64,000 nucleotides of DNA from Xenorhabdus ishibashii (GCF_002632755.1 NZ_NJAK01000001.1:2418001-2482000), one strand, 5' to 3'; shown: positions 1-9,641, numbered from the stretch's first letter. The notes: generated by a model from the letters alone, not told the origin. Numbers and translations are program-made.

Positions 1-693
1 AAACCGGTTCCACAAATAATGGGCAACCTGCTTTACGCCAATTTCATGGGCTGCGCCACCGAGATTAAAGAAACAGTAGTGCACACGGCAGCCACGACGC
101 ATCAACATATAACTGGAAACGCCGGAATCAAATCCACCGGAAATGAGTGACAGTACATCTTCCTGCGTACCGATAGGAAACCCGCCAATCCCTTCATGAC
201 GGGCTTTAACCAAAACCAGCTTATCCTGATCAATTTCCAGATTCACGGTGACATCAGGCTTAGTTAGTTTCACCTTGGCTGATTCAATATGTTGATTCAG
301 TCCACCACCGACATAGCGTTCAACTTCATTGGATGTAAAATTGTGTTTACCACGACGCTTTACGCGAACACAAAATGTTTTACCATGCAGTAAATGGCCG
401 TATGTTTCGTAAGTTTGCTCAAAAATATGATGCAGGTCACGAAAATCCCGCTCTTCTACTTGCAGGATATGGTGGATACCGGGAATACGTGTCAGTGCGT
501 CACAAATTTCCGCACCAAGGTTATCATCCTTAACCCGAACTTCGATATTATCCCAATGGCGGACAACAGCAATACCTTCTCCGAACGTCTTCAAAACATT
601 GCGGATATTGCTGGCAAGAATTTTAATAAAGCGCAACCGGACGGTCTGGCTCTTAATCGTAATTTCTGGGAATAATTTAATGATAAACTTCAT
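1..693 (-). CDS. thiI: tRNA 4-thiouridine sulfurtransferase ThiI (N-terminal part)
   Basis: ThiI moves sulfur to U8 of tRNA and to ThiS during thiazole synthesis. Translating the minus strand from the ATG at 691-693 gives 231 codons open to the window edge. The product begins [15 protein letters not shown] and contains the THUMP region and, near residue 185, the PP-loop ATP-binding motif SGGFDS. Roughly half of a protein of about 480 residues is present; the missing part carries the catalytic cysteine and rhodanese domain. It is divergent from xseB-ispA-dxs, the same arrangement as in E. coli. The 230 bp between it and xseB must hold both promoters; I did not find a strong consensus there. 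Confidence 0.95.
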   Translation of the reverse strand, partial: MKFIIKLFPEITIKSQTVRLRFIKILASNIRNVLKTFGEGIAVVRHWDNIEVRVKDDNLGAEICDALTRIPGIHHILQVEERDFRDLHHIFEQTYETYGHLLHGKTFCVRVKRRGKHNFTSNEVERYVGGGLNQHIESAKVKLTKPDVTVNLEIDQDKLVLVKARHEGIGGFPIGTQEDVLSLISGGFDSGVSSYMLMRRGCRVHYCFFNLGGAAHEIGVKQVAHYLWNRF

Positions 694-923
694 AGTAAGA
701 TATAGTAGTCATTCAATGTTGAACTATCACAAACAATATCAATGATTGTTCTTAAGTGTTCAGTTGGATAGGGCGCAGAGTATAACACCCATCTGGCTAT
801 GTCACCTGTAAAAAATATAGTGGTAATACATGATTTATTTTTCTTGGTGTAGTAGGGTACTCTGCAATTCTGTAACGAACTTGCTTTGCTGTAATTCGTT
901 AAATAATCATATGTTAAGCCATT

Positions 924-1181
924 ATGTCTAAAGCAAATCAAACATCAGCAACCGAAAAAATGCCAGCATTCGAGGACTCTCTTAAAGAGCTGGAGGAAAT
1001 TGTGATTCGGCTGGAATCCGGAGAACTCCCATTAGAAGATGCGTTGAATGAATTTGAACGTGGTATTCAACTTGCAAGACAAGGACAGAAAACGCTCCAA
1101 CAGGCGGAGCAACGAGTGCAAATTTTACTGAACCATGATGCACAATCGCCTCTTGATGAATTTTCGTCCGATGCTGAGTAA
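924..1181 (+). CDS. xseB: Exodeoxyribonuclease VII small subunit XseB
   Basis: XseB is the small regulatory subunit that coats the XseA coiled coil in exonuclease VII, a single-strand DNA nuclease acting in both directions. The 85-residue length and the helical core around [19 protein letters not shown], followed by [11 protein letters not shown], are characteristic of the family. It is first in the xseB-ispA-dxs cluster and ends four bases before the likely ispA start, so the two are probably translationally coupled. Confidence 0.96.
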   Translation: MSKANQTSATEKMPAFEDSLKELEEIVIRLESGELPLEDALNEFERGIQLARQGQKTLQQAEQRVQILLNHDAQSPLDEFSSDAE

Positions 1182-1185
1182 ATTT

Positions 1186-2118
1186 ATGTCTGAACACTAT
1201 AAGGCTCCTTTTGAAGAGCAATTTTTTGAAAAAAAACTGCTCGATTGTCAGCAACATATTAATGACAAACTGATAGCAATATTTTCTTCATTGCCCTTTT
1301 TAAACAGCCCGTTAGGCACAGCAATGCAATATGGCGCGGTGCTGGGTGGAAAACGGCTGCGTCCATTTTTAGTTTACTGCGTGGGAGAAATGCTTGGCCT
1401 CCCCAAAAAGAGTCTTGATGCCGCCGCCATCGCGATAGAGTGCATTCATGCTTATTCATTGATCCATGATGATTTACCCGCAATGGATAATGACGATTTA
1501 CGTCGTGGGCAGCCTACCTGCCATATCAAATTTGGTGAAAGTCAGGCTATTTTAGCCGGTGATGCATTACAATCACTCGCCTTTGAGATTCTGGCAAAAC
1601 AGGATATGCCCAATGTGGCTTTGTCCGACCGCCTTGCTATGATCGCTGAATTGGCAAGCGCCAGTGGCTTTGCCGGCATGTGTGGCGGGCAATCATTGGA
1701 TTTGGAAGCAGAAGGTAAACAGATCGATCTCGCTTCTCTGGAACAAATCCACCGACATAAAACAGGTGCATTAATACGTTCAGCCGTCCGATTGGCTGCT
1801 TATAGTGCAGGTCAACGTGGCCGTGAAGTACTGCCTTTGCTAGAGCAATATACCCAAGCCATCGGCCTGGCATTTCAGGTCCATGACGATATTCTGGATG
1901 TCATTGGCAATACTGAAGTTATCGGCAAACGTCAGGGCAACGATCAGCAGCTCGGCAAAAATACTTACCCTGCATTATTAGGTTTAGAACAAGCCCAACA
2001 AAAAGCCAGGGATCTGTATGAAGAAGCGCTCAGCGCCCTTACAGAACTGGAAAAACGGTCATATGACACCACAACCTTAAAGAAATTGGCTGGTTTTATC
2101 ATTGAGAGAAACAGCTAA
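1186..2118 (+). CDS. ispA: Farnesyl diphosphate synthase IspA
   Basis: IspA condenses IPP with DMAPP and then GPP to give farnesyl diphosphate, the precursor of ubiquinone and undecaprenyl phosphate. The first Asp-rich motif (DDLPAMDND) and the second (DDILD) are both present, as is the GGKRLRPFLVY motif near residue 60. The reading frame opens upstream at 1135, inside xseB. I chose the ATG at 1186 (MSEHYK), just after the xseB stop, which gives 310 residues against about 299 in E. coli. The N-terminus therefore carries roughly ten extra residues before the conserved core. It lies between xseB and dxs in the usual isoprenoid cluster. Confidence 0.95.
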   Translation: MSEHYKAPFEEQFFEKKLLDCQQHINDKLIAIFSSLPFLNSPLGTAMQYGAVLGGKRLRPFLVYCVGEMLGLPKKSLDAAAIAIECIHAYSLIHDDLPAMDNDDLRRGQPTCHIKFGESQAILAGDALQSLAFEILAKQDMPNVALSDRLAMIAELASASGFAGMCGGQSLDLEAEGKQIDLASLEQIHRHKTGALIRSAVRLAAYSAGQRGREVLPLLEQYTQAIGLAFQVHDDILDVIGNTEVIGKRQGNDQQLGKNTYPALLGLEQAQQKARDLYEEALSALTELEKRSYDTTTLKKLAGFIIERNS

Positions 2119-2226
2119 AAAACCGGTAAAGCGCCTTACGGGATGAACCCAGAAATTACACACTGATAATAACAGGGTTCTTAATATTCAACTTCTAACG
2201 GATATAGCATTTTACACAGGCATAGC

Positions 2227-4092
2227 ATGAGCATTGATATAGCGAAATATCCAACATTGGCATTGGCAGAAACTCCAGAGGAGCTTCGCCTGCTACCCAA
2301 AGAAACTTTGCCAAAGTTATGCGATGAACTGCGTCAATTTTTGCTGAACAGTGTCAGCCGCTCCAGTGGTCACTTTGCTTCCGGCCTTGGCGCTATCGAA
2401 TTAACCGTCGCACTCCACTATGTTTATAAAACTCCTTTTGACAATTTAGTCTGGGATGTTGGTCATCAGGCTTACCCACACAAAATTTTAACCGGACGCC
2501 GTGATCGCATTGATACCATTCGCCAAAAAAATGGCCTTCATCCTTTCCCCTGGCGGGAAGAAAGTGAGTATGACACCTTGTGTGTTGGTCACTCATCCAC
2601 ATCAATTAGTGCTGGCTTAGGTATGGCTATTGCTGCTAAACACGAAGGTAAAGGCCGTAAGACAGTATGCGTTATTGGAGATGGAGCCATTACTGCGGGC
2701 ATGGCTTTCGAAGCCATGAACCATGCCGGCGATATCGATCCCGACATGCTGGTTATTCTCAATGACAACGAAATGTCTATCTCTGAAAACGTGGGGGCAT
2801 TGAATAACCATCTGGCACAGCTCCTGTCAGGCAAACTGTATACAACCTTGCGTGAAAGTGGTAAAAAAGTTTTTTCCAACCTGCCTCCTATCAAAGAGTT
2901 ATTGAAAAAAACGGAAGAACATCTGAAAGGTATGGTTGTGCCCGGAACGCTGTTCGAAGAGCTTGGGTTCAACTATATCGGGCCTGTTGATGGTCATGAC
3001 GTACTGGCACTAACCCAAACTTTGAAAAACATGCGTGAACTGAAAGGGCCACAATTCCTGCATATCATGACTAAAAAAGGTCGTGGTTATGCACCAGCGG
3101 AAAAGGATCCTATCAGTTGGCATGCCGTCCCCAAATTCGATCCCTCGACGGGTTCTTTGCCTAAAAGCGCAGATACTCGTCCGACATTTTCCAAAATCTT
3201 CGGTGACTGGCTGTGTGAAGAAGCCGCCCATGATAAAAAACTGATGGCGATCACCCCTGCCATGCGAGAAGGTTCCGGCATGGTGCGTTTCTCCCGCGAA
3301 TATCCTGAACAATATTTTGATGTTGCGATTGCCGAACAGCATTCCGTCACTTTTGCCGCAGGTTTGGCTATTGGCGGCTACAAACCTATCGTCGCCATTT
3401 ATTCCACCTTCCTGCAACGCGCTTATGATCAGGTGATCCACGATGTCGCCATCCAAAACCTGCCTGTCTTGTTTGCCATCGACCGTGGCGGCATTGTCGG
3501 TGCAGATGGTCAAACCCACCAAGGGGCATTCGATCTTTCCTTCCTGCGTTGTATCCCGAATATGGTGATTATGGCACCCAGCGATGAAAACGAATGCCGT
3601 CAGATGCTGCATACCGGATATCATTATCAAGCAGGTCCTGCTGCTGTTCGTTATCCTCGCGGTACAGGGACAGGGGCTGAACTCCAACCACTGGAAACAT
3701 TGCCAATCGGCAAGGGTATAATCCGCCGTCAGGGAGCGCGCATTGCGATCCTGAACTTTGGCACACTATTATCCTATGCGCTGCAAGCGGCTGAAAACCT
3801 GAATGCAACTGTTGTGGATATGCGTTTTGTCAAACCGCTAGACAAAGAGCTAGTGCTGGAAATTGCAGCCAGCCACGAGCTGCTGGTGACATTGGAAGAA
3901 AACGCCATTATGGGGGGAGCAGGCAGTGGTGTTAACGAACTACTAATGCAGGAAAAATTATCAGTTCCCGTATTGAATCTGGGTTTACCGGATAACTTTA
4001 TTCCACAAGGAACGCAGCAAGAACTTCATGCTGATTTAGGGCTGGATGCGGCGGGTATTCAAAATAATATCGAGAAATATCTGGCTAAATAG
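2227..4092 (+). CDS. dxs: 1-deoxy-D-xylulose-5-phosphate synthase
   Basis: Dxs is the thiamine-diphosphate enzyme that condenses pyruvate with glyceraldehyde 3-phosphate at the head of the MEP isoprenoid pathway; its product also feeds thiamine and pyridoxal synthesis. The protein has 621 residues, the usual length. Visible motifs are VGHQAYPHK near residue 80, the ThDP/Mg site [13 protein letters not shown] followed by NDNEMSIS, and the transketolase pyrimidine-binding segment [15 protein letters not shown]. It follows ispA by 108 bp and is closed by a strong terminator. Confidence 0.98.
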   Translation: MSIDIAKYPTLALAETPEELRLLPKETLPKLCDELRQFLLNSVSRSSGHFASGLGAIELTVALHYVYKTPFDNLVWDVGHQAYPHKILTGRRDRIDTIRQKNGLHPFPWREESEYDTLCVGHSSTSISAGLGMAIAAKHEGKGRKTVCVIGDGAITAGMAFEAMNHAGDIDPDMLVILNDNEMSISENVGALNNHLAQLLSGKLYTTLRESGKKVFSNLPPIKELLKKTEEHLKGMVVPGTLFEELGFNYIGPVDGHDVLALTQTLKNMRELKGPQFLHIMTKKGRGYAPAEKDPISWHAVPKFDPSTGSLPKSADTRPTFSKIFGDWLCEEAAHDKKLMAITPAMREGSGMVRFSREYPEQYFDVAIAEQHSVTFAAGLAIGGYKPIVAIYSTFLQRAYDQVIHDVAIQNLPVLFAIDRGGIVGADGQTHQGAFDLSFLRCIPNMVIMAPSDENECRQMLHTGYHYQAGPAAVRYPRGTGTGAELQPLETLPIGKGIIRRQGARIAILNFGTLLSYALQAAENLNATVVDMRFVKPLDKELVLEIAASHELLVTLEENAIMGGAGSGVNELLMQEKLSVPVLNLGLPDNFIPQGTQQELHADLGLDAAGIQNNIEKYLAK

Positions 4093-4100
4093 CTGATAAG

Positions 4101-4137
4101 AACGGGTGAGGATTTTTCAGTCATTCATCCGTTTTTT
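4101..4137 (+). terminator. Rho-independent terminator after dxs
   Basis: AACGGGTGA at 4101-4109 pairs with TCATCCGTT at 4125-4133, with one G-T wobble, and the stem runs straight into a T tract. It lies nine bases past the dxs stop and closes the xseB-ispA-dxs unit. Confidence 0.85.
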
Positions 4138-4959
4138 CCTTATTGTGCCAGTCATACAATCACCTATCGACTATCAATAAGTTTCCTTGAATGCAAGTCG
4201 ATAATGACAACCAGATGCAGCCACTCCTCACTTCCCATTAGATAAGTTATACACCAGCTCATTTCTGATTAAGAGTAGGAATTGAGAAGTCTTATTCCTA
4301 CAAGTTAAGTAGTTGTGTAGAAAAAAACAGGAGCAAAGTGAGTACGAAGTTATTTCATAATAGAAGTATATTGATTACATCACTTGACAAATATATTTTG
4401 CCACTGGATCAATTTCATGATAGTTAATACACGTTAAATAAATTTAACCTGCAACAAGTACCGCTATTAAATATTAACGAAAAAGAAAAATTTTTATATA
4501 TTATTTCCATTTTGCATTAATATATTTATATTATTATATACGCAAACTTCACAGATAAATTCAATTTCAACTTCACCCATTGGTAAAGTTGTTACATATC
4601 GTGGCTGGCGTTTTTTAAAACGCATACGACAGTATTAATGCTGATATGCAGGGCTATGGCAAGATTAACGACTTGTTTTTTTATTCCGGCTTCACAGGCT
4701 CGATAAGCATAATCGAGCTGGAAAGTCCGATGACAGGATACACAGCGATAACGTTGGTGCCCACCTTTGCCAATCCCGTGTTTTTAATTAATCAATTATA
4801 CCAATATTTAATACAGTCATTTCACGATATTCCTCTCACTCCTGAAATAACCCCTATTAATTACAATAAAAATAAATGTGATAATAAAAACACCATTAAA
4901 ATGGTTATGAAATATAAATAAGGTAATAAAACATAAAGTTAAAATTTAAGGTTAATTTA
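4138..4959. other. AT-rich intergenic region, left edge of the accessory island
   Basis: This 820-bp stretch between dxs and the aminomutase gene has no convincing intact gene. The only recognisable content is the insA remnant at 4592-4783. A plus-strand open frame at 4646-4921 runs antisense to that remnant and has no recognisable features, so I do not call it. The promoter of the following operon must lie in the last part, but I could not assign it with confidence. Confidence 0.6.
4592..4783 (-). pseudogene. Decayed IS1-family insA remnant
   Basis: The minus strand from about 4783 reads K-HGIGKGGHQRYRCVSCHR-TFQLDYAYRACEAG-IKNKS. This is the zinc-finger half of an IS1-family InsA DNA-binding protein, with its CxxC pair and the GHQRY-C-C-TFQ pattern. 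The frame then meets a stop. After a frame change and an apparent internal loss, the helix-turn-helix end resumes as ALHISINTVVCVLKNASHDM and a stop at 4592. The 5' end is also missing. No intact ends or insB were found, so this is a fossil rather than an element. Confidence 0.75.
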
Positions 4960-6129
4960 ATGAACACTATCAATATTGTACCTCATTCACAGAACTTTCT
5001 GTTTGATTCTAATGAAAACTGGACTGATTGGCGCTGGCAGCAAAAAAATGCAATACGTGATGAAAAATCTTTACGTATTGCTTGTGGTGGATGGAGTGAG
5101 GAAATAACCCGACGCATTCAGCAAAATTTACAAGGCCAAAAAATCCAAATCACGCCCTATTATCTCCGCCAGATATTAGCTACCAACCAATCTGACGATA
5201 TCACAACAAATCCCCTCTGGCGGCAAGTAGTTCCCTTTTGGAATGAAGAGCAGCTCAATGGCTATGATGGGGAATCTGAAAATTGGGAACTTAATAGTGA
5301 AATGAAGACTCCCATTTGCCAGCATAAATATGACAACCGAGTGATCTTGCGCATGGTGAATGCCTGTAACTCCTATTGTCAATTTTGCTTTGAAGCACTA
5401 AGGACATTGAAAGTTGATTCAGGTAAATCAAACGCTAGTCGAACTTCCTTCCAACAATCCCTTGAATACATCAAAAATACCCCTTCTGTGGAAGAAGTCA
5501 TTCTTAGCGGTGGCGATCCCTTGATGCTGACAGATAATAAATTAGATGAATCGCTGTCCGCTATCAGGGAAATCAGAGAAGACCTGTTAATCCGTGTTCA
5601 TTCCAGGGCTCTGACATTCAATCCCTACCGTATTACCGATGCGCTAATCGAAACACTGAAAAAGCACCGTGTTAATGCCTTTGGTGTCCATATCTGTCAT
5701 CCCCTGGAGTTAAGTGAAGAGTTTCAGGCTGCGGTGCGCCGCATTCAAAACGTAGTACCGATCGTGTTTTCCAATATGCCTTTCCTGCGTGGCATCAATG
5801 ACAGCGAAGAAATCCTCCACAAATTGTTTATCGACTTATATCGCATAGGCGTGAAACCTTACTACCTTTACCATTTTATGCCATTCTCTCCCGGCTCTTC
5901 GGAATACAAAGCCTCAATCGACGATGCCATCTCAATTATGCGCAAACTCAAGCGTCGGGTTTCCAATATCGCTTTACCGGAATACGTTCTGCCACATATG
6001 AAAGGTAAATTCACCGTGCCTTTATTCACTAACCTAGAAGAAATGCCTTATTTTGAATCCATTAATGGCAAACGTTATTACCGATTTATCAACTGGCAAC
6101 GAGAACAATGTGAATGGCTGGATAACTAA
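4960..6129 (+). CDS. KamA-family radical SAM amino acid 2,3-aminomutase
   Basis: The family interconverts alpha- and beta-amino acids using SAM, a [4Fe-4S] cluster and PLP. The 389-residue protein has the cluster motif C136-NSY-C140-QF-C143, the SGGDPL motif after it, and an N-terminal WTDWRWQQKNAI segment typical of KamA. Near the C-terminus PHMKGKFTVP aligns with the KamA GGGGK motif, making Lys350 the probable PLP lysine. The RGIND motif keeps the Asp equivalent to lysine aminomutase Asp293, but the position equivalent to Asp330 appears to be Val343. Lysine is therefore not an assured substrate. An AAGG ribosome site precedes the ATG. It is first in an operon with an ATP-grasp fusion and an MFS exporter, which suggests supply of a beta-amino acid building block rather than the EpmB role in EF-P modification. 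Confidence 0.88.
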   Translation: MNTINIVPHSQNFLFDSNENWTDWRWQQKNAIRDEKSLRIACGGWSEEITRRIQQNLQGQKIQITPYYLRQILATNQSDDITTNPLWRQVVPFWNEEQLNGYDGESENWELNSEMKTPICQHKYDNRVILRMVNACNSYCQFCFEALRTLKVDSGKSNASRTSFQQSLEYIKNTPSVEEVILSGGDPLMLTDNKLDESLSAIREIREDLLIRVHSRALTFNPYRITDALIETLKKHRVNAFGVHICHPLELSEEFQAAVRRIQNVVPIVFSNMPFLRGINDSEEILHKLFIDLYRIGVKPYYLYHFMPFSPGSSEYKASIDDAISIMRKLKRRVSNIALPEYVLPHMKGKFTVPLFTNLEEMPYFESINGKRYYRFINWQREQCEWLDN

Positions 6130-6182
6130 TTTACTGATTACTTTCAGCAAATGATAAAACCTATTTATTTCAAGGATGCCAA

Positions 6183-8270
6183 ATGAAACCAAACGCAATT
6201 TTGTTTGTTGATATCGATGATGCCCAAATTCCACTCTATAAATATCGGGAACCCCATTTCGCCGCAGCAAAAAAGATGGGAATGAATTGCCTAACGGCAG
6301 CGCTGAAAGGGCGCCAACACACAGAACGTCTCTATACTGATAGCGATGATGTTTTTTACTTAGAATCACTGACACAAGATGCTTTACAGGATCTTGTCAC
6401 TACCTTGCAGCAGACTTACACTCTGCGAGGTATTTTATGTTATGCAGGCCAGGCATCTACTTACGGCCAAGTTGGTTGCATTGTTGCTGAAGTTTGTCAC
6501 AATATTGGCCTGCCAAATGCGCCTGCTTCTGCGATTACAGTCTGCAACAACAAGTTCTTGATGCGCCAGACTCTGCAAAAATATGGTGTCAGATCAATAC
6601 GCCATGCCTTGTGCAACACCGAAGAAGAACTCTATTCACAGGCTAAAACAATTGGCTATCCCTTAATTGCAAAGCCTCCATTTGGAGCCGCTTCAGCCTT
6701 TATCAAAAAATGTCATGATTGGCCTGAACTTAAAGCGCACTATCGCGCATTGACAACCCACTATGACCACTCGATTTATATCGATTTTATGGGAAATAAG
6801 CAGGAATGTTTTACTTTAGCGGGTGAGAAACATATCAACATACCGGGCAAAAGCCTGCTATTGGAAGAGTATCTTGATGGCGTGGAAGGCACTGTCGAAT
6901 GTGTTATCAGCCAGAATAAAATACATCCGGTATTGATCAATGAAAAATTGATCCTAACGGAAAAAGAAAACACCGTACTGGAAAACTTGCTGATTTGCCC
7001 TCCGGTATCATTTTCCCCCGCAGAGCAAGAACAGATTAGGGACTATGCCAGAACCTGCATACAAGCCGTCGGATTGAACTATGCCATTGCTCATCTTGAA
7101 TTCCGTATGACCAAAGATGGCCCGGTGGTGATTGAGATTAATCCACGCCTTGGTGGGCTATTTGTGAATTCATCCTTTCGTGATATCGCAGGACTCGATC
7201 CGTACCAGCTATATCTCTCCATTCTCTTACAAGAACAGGGCATTGATACGCGGATAAGCCTAGCCCAACAACGAGCGACAACAGCTAAACAGCATTATTC
7301 GATGCTAGCCATGTACCCAGACAAGAGCGGGTATTTTCAAGGCATTAAAAACATCGAACACATGAAAAATCATCCAAACGTGATCGAATGTATTTCCCAA
7401 CCCACTGATTACTACATCAACGCAGAAACTGAAGAACATTACTTGCTCAGGTGCTGGGCAAAAGTAGACGATGTGTCCGATGCCTATGCACTACACCAGA
7501 AAATGTTAGAACACGTTCATCCCATTATTCATCCCATTCCCAAAGGCAGCCAGGATATGCAAATTGCAAATATATCGGCACGTTTGATGAATGAACATTA
7601 TTGTCATATTCCACATTTCAGTAAGCTTATTTCCTGCAATCCAAAAGAAATAAAAACCTTTAAAGATTATTGGAATGAATTGGTTCTGGATCAGAACTTT
7701 AAAGACTATACCCATAGGGAAAGGTGTATTCTGCGCTATTATTATCGTCCTGATGGCAGGGATCCACTTCAACTAAATCGAGACACCGAATACCGTTCTT
7801 CCATCACCTATGACATTGAATACAAAAAAGGTGCTAATCAACTCAGCTATGCTAAAGAAGCATTTATCACCCATCCCATCATGCAAAGTGTCCTTGCAAC
7901 AGATATGGCGATTCTGAGGGACCAATTAACGAAAGAACACCACTATGCGATTGATATCCACCAGTTTCGGGTAAAAGCGCAGGCCGGTAAAGATAGCCCG
8001 ACAACCTCAGGAATTCATCAGGATGGCCAGGATTGGATTTTTATGCACTTTATCCAAAGCTACAACACAGAGCCGGTGATTTCCGAAATTCACGCAACCA
8101 CCAATGAAGCCCCACCCTTATTACACACCGTAATGGAGCATTTTCTTGAAACACTCGCAATAAACGATAAACAACTTTATCATCGGGCAAGCAATGTTCG
8201 ACAAATATCTCCTACAAATGAGGCATTTCGGGATTTGTTGTTGGTAACTTTCCGGCAGATCCCTGAATAA
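6183..8270 (+). CDS. ATP-grasp ligase fused to a 2OG-Fe(II) dioxygenase-like domain
   Basis: The 695-residue protein has two parts. Residues of about 1-420 form an ATP-grasp ligase of the L-amino-acid ligase/carboxylase type: KFLMRQTLQKYGV, YPLIAKPPFGAAS, LLEEYLDGVEGTVECVIS and the Mg/ATP segment HLEFR...VIEINPRLGG. Residues of about 500-695 resemble the PF10014 hydroxylases (the isoleucine dioxygenase type): HQDG gives His612 and Asp614, LYHR gives His667, and Arg683 in FRDLLL is in the usual 2-oxoglutarate-binding place. Known members of the parts form amide bonds through acyl phosphates and hydroxylate free amino acids. An AAGGA site precedes the ATG, 53 bp after the aminomutase. I infer ligation and hydroxylation of a beta-amino acid product; substrates are unknown. 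Confidence 0.82.
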   Translation: MKPNAILFVDIDDAQIPLYKYREPHFAAAKKMGMNCLTAALKGRQHTERLYTDSDDVFYLESLTQDALQDLVTTLQQTYTLRGILCYAGQASTYGQVGCIVAEVCHNIGLPNAPASAITVCNNKFLMRQTLQKYGVRSIRHALCNTEEELYSQAKTIGYPLIAKPPFGAASAFIKKCHDWPELKAHYRALTTHYDHSIYIDFMGNKQECFTLAGEKHINIPGKSLLLEEYLDGVEGTVECVISQNKIHPVLINEKLILTEKENTVLENLLICPPVSFSPAEQEQIRDYARTCIQAVGLNYAIAHLEFRMTKDGPVVIEINPRLGGLFVNSSFRDIAGLDPYQLYLSILLQEQGIDTRISLAQQRATTAKQHYSMLAMYPDKSGYFQGIKNIEHMKNHPNVIECISQPTDYYINAETEEHYLLRCWAKVDDVSDAYALHQKMLEHVHPIIHPIPKGSQDMQIANISARLMNEHYCHIPHFSKLISCNPKEIKTFKDYWNELVLDQNFKDYTHRERCILRYYYRPDGRDPLQLNRDTEYRSSITYDIEYKKGANQLSYAKEAFITHPIMQSVLATDMAILRDQLTKEHHYAIDIHQFRVKAQAGKDSPTTSGIHQDGQDWIFMHFIQSYNTEPVISEIHATTNEAPPLLHTVMEHFLETLAINDKQLYHRASNVRQISPTNEAFRDLLLVTFRQIPE

Positions 8271-8287
8271 CAAATGAGCGAATAATA

Positions 8288-9514
8288 ATGTCAAGCCAGG
8301 AAAATAGTTTGAATTTGCGTTGGTCTAGACTAAATGCCTTATTGATCGTCAGTGCTCGATTCGTTTCTGATTTTGGCGCATTCCTGAATATGGTGGCACT
8401 TTCCACTTATGTCTATCTGCTTAGTAACAGCGTTATGCACGTCAGTATTTTTCTTGCTTGTCGGGTTGCTGGCGGTATCATTGCCAGCTTGATTGGAACC
8501 CCATTTTTCAGACGATTTACAGGCAGATGGCCGCTGGTCTTTTTTGATCTGGTACGTGTCATTTTACTGTTTTTGTTATTGGTGATCCCCACATCACAGC
8601 AACTACTGATCTTACCGGTTATCGCTTTCGGCATTGGTTTCGGCAATTCAATGTTTGCTATCGGGCTAAACAGCCAACTGCCATATTGGGTTCATACCTC
8701 CCAACGCATATCAACCAATTCCTGGCTTACCTCTGTTGCCGCTACGGGAGCAGTATTTGGCAGCCTTGTATCGGGGCTTCTGGTCGCAAGCAGCGGCTAT
8801 GAAATGGTATTTACCGTCAACATCATTACTTATCTGCTGGCGGCGATCCTGATTATGCCCCTGCGTTTCCTCTCCTTGCCAGAGCAGAAACTATCAAGAG
8901 AACTAAGTAACGAATGGCGTGAGTTGCGCCACGGTTTGCGCAGTGCTCCCATGCTGGCAGGCATGCTATTTCTCAGTCTGGCAGATACATTGGGTAGCGC
9001 TGCCCATAACGTAGGTTTTCCCATCATTTCGAAACTCCTTACTCCTGATAACGCCAGTACCACCATGGGGTTACTGCTGGCAACTTGGGCGATAGGAAAA
9101 TTCAGTGGCGCGCGATTAGCCAGCCACCTGCTACGCAGCCGCAACCGATTAAAGATGGAGAAACTATTCTTTATCGGTGTCGCCCTGATGTCGACTGGAT
9201 TTATCCTCACTTTCCAACAAAACAGCGTATTCTGGCTATTGCTATTTGCAATCTGGGCAGGAATGGGAGACGGGATCGCGGAAGTGAGCCTAATATCTCG
9301 GGCACAAAGTGAACCGGAAAGTTTACGTCTGCCGATTTTCAGTTTGTTGACATTGGTACAGATGACGGGCTTTGGAATAGGAATGTTGCTGGTCGCCCCG
9401 TTCTATGTCTGGCTGCCACCTGCCATTGTCATTCTAATATTCCACGGCTTGCCACTGACGGTATTAGTTCTGGTCTTGTTGTGGGTACAGCGTTTTACTA
9501 CAAGCAAAGTGTAA
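8288..9514 (+). CDS. MFS transporter, probable product exporter
   Basis: The 408-residue protein is hydrophobic throughout, with about twelve predicted membrane helices. It has the general look of the drug/siderophore exporter branch of the major facilitator superfamily (EntS-like), including LSLADTLGSAAHNVGFP at the start of the second half. It begins 17 bases after the ATP-grasp gene and is followed by a terminator, so it is the last gene of the three-gene operon. Its place suggests export of the product made by the two upstream enzymes, possibly with self-protection. No substrate can be read from sequence. Confidence 0.85.
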   Translation: MSSQENSLNLRWSRLNALLIVSARFVSDFGAFLNMVALSTYVYLLSNSVMHVSIFLACRVAGGIIASLIGTPFFRRFTGRWPLVFFDLVRVILLFLLLVIPTSQQLLILPVIAFGIGFGNSMFAIGLNSQLPYWVHTSQRISTNSWLTSVAATGAVFGSLVSGLLVASSGYEMVFTVNIITYLLAAILIMPLRFLSLPEQKLSRELSNEWRELRHGLRSAPMLAGMLFLSLADTLGSAAHNVGFPIISKLLTPDNASTTMGLLLATWAIGKFSGARLASHLLRSRNRLKMEKLFFIGVALMSTGFILTFQQNSVFWLLLFAIWAGMGDGIAEVSLISRAQSEPESLRLPIFSLLTLVQMTGFGIGMLLVAPFYVWLPPAIVILIFHGLPLTVLVLVLLWVQRFTTSKV

Positions 9515-9533
9515 TTATTGCAAATCGGATAAC

Positions 9534-9575
9534 CAGCACCGATTGGGAATCGTTATCCTACGGTGCTGATTTTTT
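9534..9575 (+). terminator. Terminator after the MFS gene
   Basis: CAGCACCG at 9534-9541 pairs with CGGTGCTG at 9561-9568 and is followed by ATTTTTT. It closes the aminomutase/ATP-grasp/MFS operon. Confidence 0.85.
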
Positions 9576-9627
9576 CCAGTAATAAACAAGTAAAAAAAAG
9601 CTACTAAAGTCACATTTTTACACTCCA

Positions 9628-9641
9628 TGAAACCGGTTACA
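9628..9641. promoter_or_regulatory. LacI-family operator-like palindrome
   Basis: TGAAACCGGTTACA is a near-perfect palindrome centred on CG. It matches the AscG/GalR-type LacI-family operator pattern (TGAAACCGGTTTCA) at 13 of 14 positions. It lies in the 370-bp gap between the MFS gene and the first LuxR gene. A LacI-family regulator is encoded at 10689-11690, about 1 kb away, and is a plausible ligand for this site. Confidence 0.45.

Noticed and set aside
690..941. 83-codon minus-strand frame between thiI and xseB
   Set aside because: It covers the divergent promoter region and overlaps both gene starts, and it has no recognisable content.
3010..3687. 225-codon minus-strand frame
   Set aside because: It lies antisense within dxs and shows no family features.
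4646..4921. 91-codon plus-strand frame before the aminomutase gene
   Set aside because: Its first part is antisense to the insA remnant and the rest is low-complexity Asn/Lys-rich sequence.
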